Assembly (NCBI GenBank): GCA_946530935.1
Contig: CAMNAJ010000005.1
Location: 1 to 32,354 of the forward strand
DNA: 32,354 nt
Source: an uncultured Candidatus Saccharibacteria bacterium
GTDB lineage: Bacteria; Patescibacteriota; Saccharimonadia; Saccharimonadales; Saccharimonadaceae
Reading direction: 5' to 3'
The notes below the pieces were generated by a model. The model did no database searches and was not told the DNA's origin. It saw nothing but the letters and a program-made list of their open reading frames with translations. The position numbers were made by a program, and so were the translations under genes. Every line of letters begins with the position of its first letter. Within the stretch, counting starts at the first letter, position 1. This document shows positions 26,963 through 32,354 of this stretch, one piece after another.

Positions 26963-26991
26963 TTGACTTTTTAGATAAAGTGTGCCATAAT
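26963..26991 (+). promoter_or_regulatory. Promoter of the 27041 gene
   Basis: TTGACT-17 bp-CATAAT with TGTGC extension. Confidence 0.7.
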
Positions 26992-27040
26992 TATAGATGT
27001 TGCTAGGTTTTTGCGTACTCACAAAAAGGAGGTAAGAAGA

Positions 27041-27400
27041 ATGCGCGATTACAGCAGAATTAGGTTGTCGAACTTTTTAATCAACCTGACTGGCACGGAC
27101 ATTGAAATGTATGATGATGTATCTGGTACGATCTATGATTTTCCGGCATGCGATTCGGATATTCCGGAGACTCCGACTAGGCACAGGATTGATAGCCCAA
27201 CTTATCACTATGTGGTAACTGAAGATAGGGCTAAAGAGCTGATTGAGTCTGGTCGTCCGGTTTATGACATCGCTGTGCTAAAAAGCATTGGCACAGGTAG
27301 AGATAACTCTAAAATAGCAACGCTCTACTGGGCGGCTAATCCGGAAATCCCGGTCATACTTTATAAGTCAAAATCTAACAAAGGCATCATCTACCCGTAA
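27041..27400 (+). CDS. Uncharacterised small protein
   Basis: ATG 27041 preceded by strong SD AAGGAGG; own promoter and downstream terminator; no recognisable family. Confidence 0.65.
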   Translation: MRDYSRIRLSNFLINLTGTDIEMYDDVSGTIYDFPACDSDIPETPTRHRIDSPTYHYVVTEDRAKELIESGRPVYDIAVLKSIGTGRDNSKIATLYWAANPEIPVILYKSKSNKGIIYP

Positions 27401-27415
27401 ACTTAGCACCTTGTA

Positions 27416-27433
27416 GGCTCCCAGATGGGAGCC
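27416..27433. terminator. Hairpin terminator between convergent genes
   Basis: GGCTCCC-agat-GGGAGCC followed by attttcttt. Confidence 0.75.
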
Positions 27434-27440
27434 ATTTTCT

Positions 27441-29366
27441 TTAGTAAATTTTTTGAAGGGCAGAACGTTGGAAGAGAATATTTTGGCGATTTTTGCGAGC
27501 ATATTTAGCGGCGGCCTCTAAGATTGTGCCGCTAACACCAATATCTAGAGCCTTCTTTGAAATGGCTTTAAATGGTGTAAATTCGTTTTCTTCGGTGATA
27601 CCTTTAGCGATGGCAGTAACGATGCTAGTAATAACTTCGTTAGGACTAATGTTTTCTTTGACGGAGTCGTTGGTAAGTATTTCAACGAATTTATCAAAGT
27701 TATCATTAATGTAGTTTAGAATGTATTCACCAACACCGATGGAATTTGGATTAATGAGGAGCTGCTCAAACATGCGGACACGGTCTAGACCGGTCATGCG
27801 GCCGTTTGGATTAAAGAGTTCGTCGAGAAGGCATTTGGCTTCATCGATGTTTTCAGGATAAGAGAGAATATCTGGCAGGGCAGCTGGCTTATAGATAGTA
27901 ATTAGCTTTTCAAAACGCTCTCTAGCTTCGTAGTCACGGAGTGCGACTGCGATGGCGCGGTTAAAGATGAATTTATTCGGATAAAGCTCTTCTTTAATAA
28001 TACGATTGAAGAAATCGCGGATTTTGGCATTACGGGTATCGATATCTGTGACAGTCATGAGCCAACCGAGGGAATGAGCGTAGATATTCTGCGCTACTTC
28101 GGAATCGAATTTAAATTCATTAAAATGAATGATTGGCCAATCGGAGCCAAATCGACCCCAAAAAAGCTTATAAACCTGAGCTCTAAATTTTTCTTGGGCT
28201 TTGTCGGTTTCCTCGAGAGATCGCCAAGCGTTATTGACGATGTCGCTAGCGAGCCAGATAAGGTAATCGAGATGTTTGTCTGGGTCACCGTCACTAGGCA
28301 TTTTTTCGATAACATTAAAGGCGGCGGGAAGAATAATGGTGTATGGAATACGATCTTCGCCGAGGATAAAATTAGCAAAGAAGTATTCGATGGCGACGGC
28401 ATTAGTGACAATTTCTTGGCTTTCCATTGAGGCGATTTTTTCGATGATGTCGATATTGGTTTTAGCCGGAATATTTAAGATTAATGGATACATGCAATAA
28501 TGGGTGATTGAACCTTTGCCGGTGCCAAAAGGATCGTCTAGATTGGCATTAACAAAGTCGACTTTTGAAAAGTAGTTCTCGATCGGTTCAAAGAGATATT
28601 TATCAAGAACCTCTAAGAGATTGCCTTTATTAGATTTAATGAATTCAGTAAAGATTTCGTCGACTTTTTTCCAGCCAATTTGATTTTCGGCAAAGAGTAG
28701 GCGGTATCTCGCGACATTTTCGATGCCGCTGATGCGATCTTGTTCGGAGATATTGAAATCTTCGAAGTTTTTCCAACGAAGGTACTTGATGGTAATCCAA
28801 TAATCATCGACGGTAAACTCGTGTAGCGGAAGCCCAGCATCAGAGTTTTTGATGATTTCCATATACATGTTGTAGAGAGCTAGCTCGTCAATGGTCTTGA
28901 TCTTTTTATTGATTTTTTCGCGGTGTTTAATGAGAGTAGGATAATCAAGATCGCGGTCGGCGAAGCGTGGGGCGACTGCTTGGTAAAGACCGGCATTTGA
29001 GACTTCGATTTCAAAAGTAACACCGCTGTTTTTGAAGGTAAAACTGTGGTTTTTGTCATTTCTTGCAAAGTGGGTTTCTACGCGTTTCCAGGCAAAATTG
29101 CCAAAACCGGCTTTTTGAAAAATTACAAGGTTGTCTTTTGCCATAGCCATTAAAATATCGAAGAATTTATCGAAGAGGGCGTTTTTGGCTTCACTTTTAG
29201 TATTATTAACGTCAAGAACATAGAGAGTGAGTTTTTTGCCGACAATGGTGTAGATTCTAGCTATTCCAGGTTGACCCATGGCATTTCGGTCGGTAAGTTC
29301 AGCATAAAGAACGCTTTTTTTCTTAATGTTTTTTAAAATTGTTTCTGTGAGTTGTTTACCTTCCAT
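27441..29366 (-). CDS. Uncharacterised 641-aa protein, predicted mostly soluble
   Basis: Long ORF with plausible promoter: TATAAT (complement of 29375-29380) 8 nt before ATG; no signal peptide or recognised motif. Confidence 0.7.
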   Translation of the reverse strand: MEGKQLTETILKNIKKKSVLYAELTDRNAMGQPGIARIYTIVGKKLTLYVLDVNNTKSEAKNALFDKFFDILMAMAKDNLVIFQKAGFGNFAWKRVETHFARNDKNHSFTFKNSGVTFEIEVSNAGLYQAVAPRFADRDLDYPTLIKHREKINKKIKTIDELALYNMYMEIIKNSDAGLPLHEFTVDDYWITIKYLRWKNFEDFNISEQDRISGIENVARYRLLFAENQIGWKKVDEIFTEFIKSNKGNLLEVLDKYLFEPIENYFSKVDFVNANLDDPFGTGKGSITHYCMYPLILNIPAKTNIDIIEKIASMESQEIVTNAVAIEYFFANFILGEDRIPYTIILPAAFNVIEKMPSDGDPDKHLDYLIWLASDIVNNAWRSLEETDKAQEKFRAQVYKLFWGRFGSDWPIIHFNEFKFDSEVAQNIYAHSLGWLMTVTDIDTRNAKIRDFFNRIIKEELYPNKFIFNRAIAVALRDYEARERFEKLITIYKPAALPDILSYPENIDEAKCLLDELFNPNGRMTGLDRVRMFEQLLINPNSIGVGEYILNYINDNFDKFVEILTNDSVKENISPNEVITSIVTAIAKGITEENEFTPFKAISKKALDIGVSGTILEAAAKYARKNRQNILFQRSALQKIY

Positions 29367-29447
29367 ATACTATTATTATAAGAGTTTTTAGGGATATCGT
29401 CTAGCGTAAGTAATTTGGAAAAATGGGCTTCGTGATATGATACTTAT

Positions 29448-30164
29448 ATGGGAATAAGAGGCCGAAGAGTTCTGATAATGATAGTCGCATTTCTTGGCGT
29501 TGCGACATGGCTAATGATGAACCCGGAAAGCTATGAACAATTCTTTATTAAGGTGCCAGATGAACCGGAAGCGGAAGCGGTTAATGAATTAGATAAAGAT
29601 GTACCGCTCGCCGTAGAAATATTAGAAGAATTAGAGGTGAAGGGTAGAGCACCAAAGACTAATTATTCAAGAGAACAGTTTTATGATGGGTGGCCGCTTG
29701 TGGATGGCTGCTCACTTCGGCAAAAGATTATAAAGAGAGAATTTGGTAACAGTGCGGTGCTAAACGGATGTTATGTACAGGCGGGGGAATTTGACGAACC
29801 GTATACTGGTCAACACATGGTGTTTGAGAATAAAACTGACATATCGAATTCTTTACAGATTGATCACGTGGTGGCTTTGTCGGACGCTTGGCAAAAGGGA
29901 GCACAGTACTTACCTTATGAAACGAGGTATAAGATTGCAACCGATCCACTAAATTTATTAGCGGTGGATGGCCCCGCCAACGAGAATAAATCCGATGGTG
30001 ATGCAGCGACTTGGCTTCCGCCAAATAAAAAATTTCGTTGCGAATATGTGGCAAGACAGGTTTCGGTGAAATATAAATATGGTTTATGGGTAACGGAGGC
30101 CGAAAAAGAGGCTATTTCTAGAATTCTGACAAATTGTCCAAACGAGCCGGCGATTGGTGTATAA
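29448..30164 (+). CDS. Secreted or membrane-anchored HNH endonuclease (DUF1524/GmrSD C-terminal-like)
   Basis: N-terminal TM/signal (VLIMIVAFLGVATWLMM), QIDHVVALSDAWQKGA, DPLNLLAVDGPANENKSDGDAATWLPPNKKFRCEYV. Confidence 0.85.
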   Translation: MGIRGRRVLIMIVAFLGVATWLMMNPESYEQFFIKVPDEPEAEAVNELDKDVPLAVEILEELEVKGRAPKTNYSREQFYDGWPLVDGCSLRQKIIKREFGNSAVLNGCYVQAGEFDEPYTGQHMVFENKTDISNSLQIDHVVALSDAWQKGAQYLPYETRYKIATDPLNLLAVDGPANENKSDGDAATWLPPNKKFRCEYVARQVSVKYKYGLWVTEAEKEAISRILTNCPNEPAIGV

Positions 30165-30165
30165 T
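30160..30165 (+). promoter_or_regulatory. -10 box upstream of rhodanese gene, overlapping upstream stop codon
   Basis: TATAAT 30160-30165; TAA stop of nuclease at 30162-30164. Confidence 0.55.
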
Positions 30166-30189
30166 TATTACAAATATAGTGGAGGTAAT

Positions 30190-30876
30190 ATGAAAAAATA
30201 TATATGGTGGTTTGTGACGGGTGCAGTACTTTTGGTTGTTGGGGCTTTTTTGTTGGGCAGATTTGTATTCCCGAGTGATAATTTGGCGAGTTTGCCGCTT
30301 CCAGAACTAGCTGAAGGCCAAAGAGGTGAGCTTGGTATTGACAAAAATATTGATGAAAAGAGTATTGATAATTATTTAGGGCGTTCTGATGCGGTCTATC
30401 GTGATATGAGGATGCTAAAGGATCCAGGGAATTACGAAGCAATTGGTGGTGATGCATATCTATCTGGTTTTGTGAACGGATTTGAGGTGGTGCCTTTGCC
30501 GTATCTTCTAAATGTGACCGGTCTTCCACCAGAAGTTGGTAACACATATACTGGTAATACTCTCTTTACCGTGAAAGACGGAAATTACACGGCAAATTAT
30601 GAAGAATCATTGCAGGTGCTTGAAGCGTTATTTCCGAAGGACAAAGTGATATTTCTTATGTGTGGTGGTGGCGGGTATGCCGGTATGACCAAAGCGATGC
30701 TCGTGGCTTTGGGCTGGGATGAAACCAAGATTTATGATGTCGGTGGATACTGGTTCTATGAAGGCGAGAATAACGTTGAGGTAAAGCGCAAGAATTCTAA
30801 AGGCGAAACAGTTTACGATTTTTATAAGGTGCCTTATCATACGATTAACTTCAAGAATCTCACGGAGAAAAAATGA
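30190..30876 (+). CDS. Membrane-anchored rhodanese-like domain protein
   Basis: N-terminal TM (YIWWFVTGAVLLVVGAFLLG); VIFLMCGGGGYAGMTKAMLVALGWDETKIYDVGGYWFYEG is rhodanese-like; SD GGAGG upstream of ATG 30190. Confidence 0.8.
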   Translation: MKKYIWWFVTGAVLLVVGAFLLGRFVFPSDNLASLPLPELAEGQRGELGIDKNIDEKSIDNYLGRSDAVYRDMRMLKDPGNYEAIGGDAYLSGFVNGFEVVPLPYLLNVTGLPPEVGNTYTGNTLFTVKDGNYTANYEESLQVLEALFPKDKVIFLMCGGGGYAGMTKAMLVALGWDETKIYDVGGYWFYEGENNVEVKRKNSKGETVYDFYKVPYHTINFKNLTEKK

Positions 30877-31370
30877 GCAAAAAGAAGAAGATTGGTGGGT
30901 TAGTTGCAGCACTAATTGCGGTGGTAGGTTTAGGCGTGCTCTTTATGTTTGCGGTAGCAGGGGTTTTTAGTAATCAAATAACGGCTCTAGACGATGAATA
31001 CTACTGCGAGGGGAAATGTGAGAGCGAATTCGAGGAACTGACCGAAGAATCTTATGAAAAGCTTATAGAAGAGAAGAAATCTTTTGTGGTGTTTGTTGAC
31101 CAAATCGGGTGTGATACGGCGGATAAGTTAAGAGGTTTTTCGAACGATTATTTTAGTGAGCAGGGCGTAAAAATTTATAAGATGATGTTTTCGGTGCTAA
31201 AAGGAACATCCCTTCATGAAAAAGTAAAGTATTATCCTTCTGTAGTAGTAATAAGTAAAGGCACAGTTAAAACATTCTTAAGGGCTGACTCAGATGAGGA
31301 CGCAAAAGCCTTTAACGAATATGGCAGCTTTATCGACTGGGTAAATAAGAGAGTGAAGTTTAATAATTAA
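30873..31370 (+). CDS. Membrane-anchored thioredoxin-fold-like protein with single-Cys motif
   Basis: TM (GLVAALIAVVGLGVLFMFAVAGVF), KSFVVFVDQIGCDTADKL, YYPSVVVISKG (cis-Pro-like); ATGA overlap with rhodanese gene. Confidence 0.6.
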   Translation: MSKKKKIGGLVAALIAVVGLGVLFMFAVAGVFSNQITALDDEYYCEGKCESEFEELTEESYEKLIEEKKSFVVFVDQIGCDTADKLRGFSNDYFSEQGVKIYKMMFSVLKGTSLHEKVKYYPSVVVISKGTVKTFLRADSDEDAKAFNEYGSFIDWVNKRVKFNN

Positions 31371-31377
31371 AAAGGCC

Positions 31378-31405
31378 TTGACTTTTTATTAAGCTTATGT
31401 ATAAT
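31378..31405 (+). promoter_or_regulatory. Promoter of the first small surface protein
   Basis: TTGACT-16 bp-TATAAT. Confidence 0.7.
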
Positions 31406-31482
31406 TAGAAGTGTTTAAGGGTTATACACCTAAAACAAAAATGAAAAACAAAAAATCCACGGAGAGTGGAAGGAGTTACAAA

Positions 31483-32007
31483 ATGAAAAAAACATTAATT
31501 GCGGGCGCAGCATCTTTGGCTCTTGCTGCGATGCCAGTAATTGGCGCTTTCGCTGCAGATCCTGCTGCGGTGATTGATACTCTTACCGTGACGGTTGACG
31601 AGGCTTGTACTTTCAACCACGATGGTTCGAGTGGTTCTTACACCAAGGCTCTTGAACCAGGTGAGTTAGATGAAAATTTTGCAACTAGCACCTTCAAGTC
31701 TATGTGCAATAATGGTAAAGGTTACACCGTAGGTGTGGTATTTACCAATCTCGCTCATCTTGATAATGCTGGCGCGTCTATCGTTTACTCTGCAACTACC
31801 CCAACGGCTGGTTCTGGTACTTGGACTGCGCAAGTCCAGGGTGGTTCAAACATTGCTGCAAGCGGTGGTGTTTTGATTGATACCAATACTCAGGACCCCG
31901 CAGAAGGTACTGTAGCGGCTGTTGTTTACAAGGTTAGCTTGCGCAACGATCAAGCCCAAGGTACTTACCGTGGTACTGCTACCTATACGCTTACTCAAAA
32001 AAGCTAA
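31483..32007 (+). CDS. Small exported surface protein (signal peptide + beta-rich domain)
   Basis: MKKTLIAGAASLALAAMPVIGAFAADPAAVIDTLTVTV...GTYRGTATYTLTQKS; SD AAGGAG; start corrected from 31411. Confidence 0.8.
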   Translation: MKKTLIAGAASLALAAMPVIGAFAADPAAVIDTLTVTVDEACTFNHDGSSGSYTKALEPGELDENFATSTFKSMCNNGKGYTVGVVFTNLAHLDNAGASIVYSATTPTAGSGTWTAQVQGGSNIAASGGVLIDTNTQDPAEGTVAAVVYKVSLRNDQAQGTYRGTATYTLTQKS

Positions 32008-32021
32008 AAAGAGCTAAAGGT

Positions 32022-32050
32022 AAAAAGACTCCCTAAACGGGAGTCTTTTT
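32022..32050 (+). terminator. Rho-independent terminator after first small surface protein gene
   Basis: AAAAAGACTCCC-taaac-GGGAGTCTTTTT. Confidence 0.9.
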
Positions 32051-32214
32051 GATGCTAAAACCTGTGGAAAACTTTTTATAAAAAAGCATAAGAATTACTT
32101 GACAACATTTTTTTGCTTATGTAAAATGAGAATTGTTAAGGGTTCATACACAATTAACGAAAATAAAATAAAATAAAATTATTTTCCATCTTCGAATGGG
32201 AGGAGACAAAAATA

Positions 32215-32354
32215 ATGAAAAAAACATTAACCGCAGGTGCTGCATCTTTGCTTTTTGCAGCTATGCCTATTGTTGGTGTTTTTGCTGCAAACCCAGCCGC
32301 GATTACCGATACGTTGACGGTAAACGTGAGTCTTTCTTGTACGTTCACACGTAC
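32215..32354 (+). CDS. Second small exported surface protein, paralog of 31483 gene (truncated at window end)
   Basis: MKKTLTAGAASLLFAAMPIVGVFAANPAAITDTLTVNVSLSCTFTR; SD AGGAG; closely matches the N-terminus of the preceding gene product. Confidence 0.8.
   Translation, partial: MKKTLTAGAASLLFAAMPIVGVFAANPAAITDTLTVNVSLSCTFTR

Noticed and set aside
31373-31380. AAGGCCTT-type palindrome before the first surface protein gene
   Set aside because: Too short to claim as an operator; it overlaps the -35 region by chance-compatible sequence.
1-32354. Alternative genetic code (UGA = Gly, as in some other CPR lineages)
   Set aside because: UGA is used as a genuine stop (e.g. at 14077-14079 and 30874-30876), and recognisable proteins end where expected.
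1-32354. CRISPR arrays, tRNA/rRNA genes, transposons or prophage
   Set aside because: No regularly spaced direct repeats, no tRNA-like cloverleaf or rRNA sequence recognised, no transposase/integrase ORFs.

Overview
Gene-dense, low-GC window (32,354 bp) whose content and architecture resemble a Candidatus Saccharibacteria/TM7-type Patescibacteria (CPR) genome. The taxonomic call is inference from gene content only. Contents, left to right: (1) the 3' end of arginine deiminase and a YfcC-family permease, then an agmatine-deiminase cluster (putrescine-type carbamoyltransferase, APC antiporter, agmatine deiminase); (2) gpmI, galU, a CIRCE-controlled clpC, clpP; (3) tsaB(short)-tsaE divergent from murC; (4) a membrane protein coupled to a giant 1336-aa exported surface protein; (5) radA-ruvC-ruvA, rplS, an RNase HII-YraN fusion, a membrane-anchored beta-helix-like protein, and ychF; (6) several lineage-specific exported or uncharacterised proteins (laccase-domain, zinc-ribbon, KPxIYLYP protein, a 641-aa orphan); (7) a secreted HNH nuclease, rhodanese and thioredoxin-like run, then tandem small exported surface proteins (the second truncated by the window end). 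The most striking non-ORF signal is regulatory. About 14 genes have a TATAAT-like -10 box only 6-9 nt (mostly exactly 6) upstream of the start codon, which implies widespread leaderless mRNAs. This includes a 14-bp bidirectional promoter between tsaE and murC, and three -10 boxes that contain the upstream gene's stop codon. Other genes in the same window have conventional Shine-Dalgarno sites. No tRNA, rRNA, CRISPR array or transposase was recognised.
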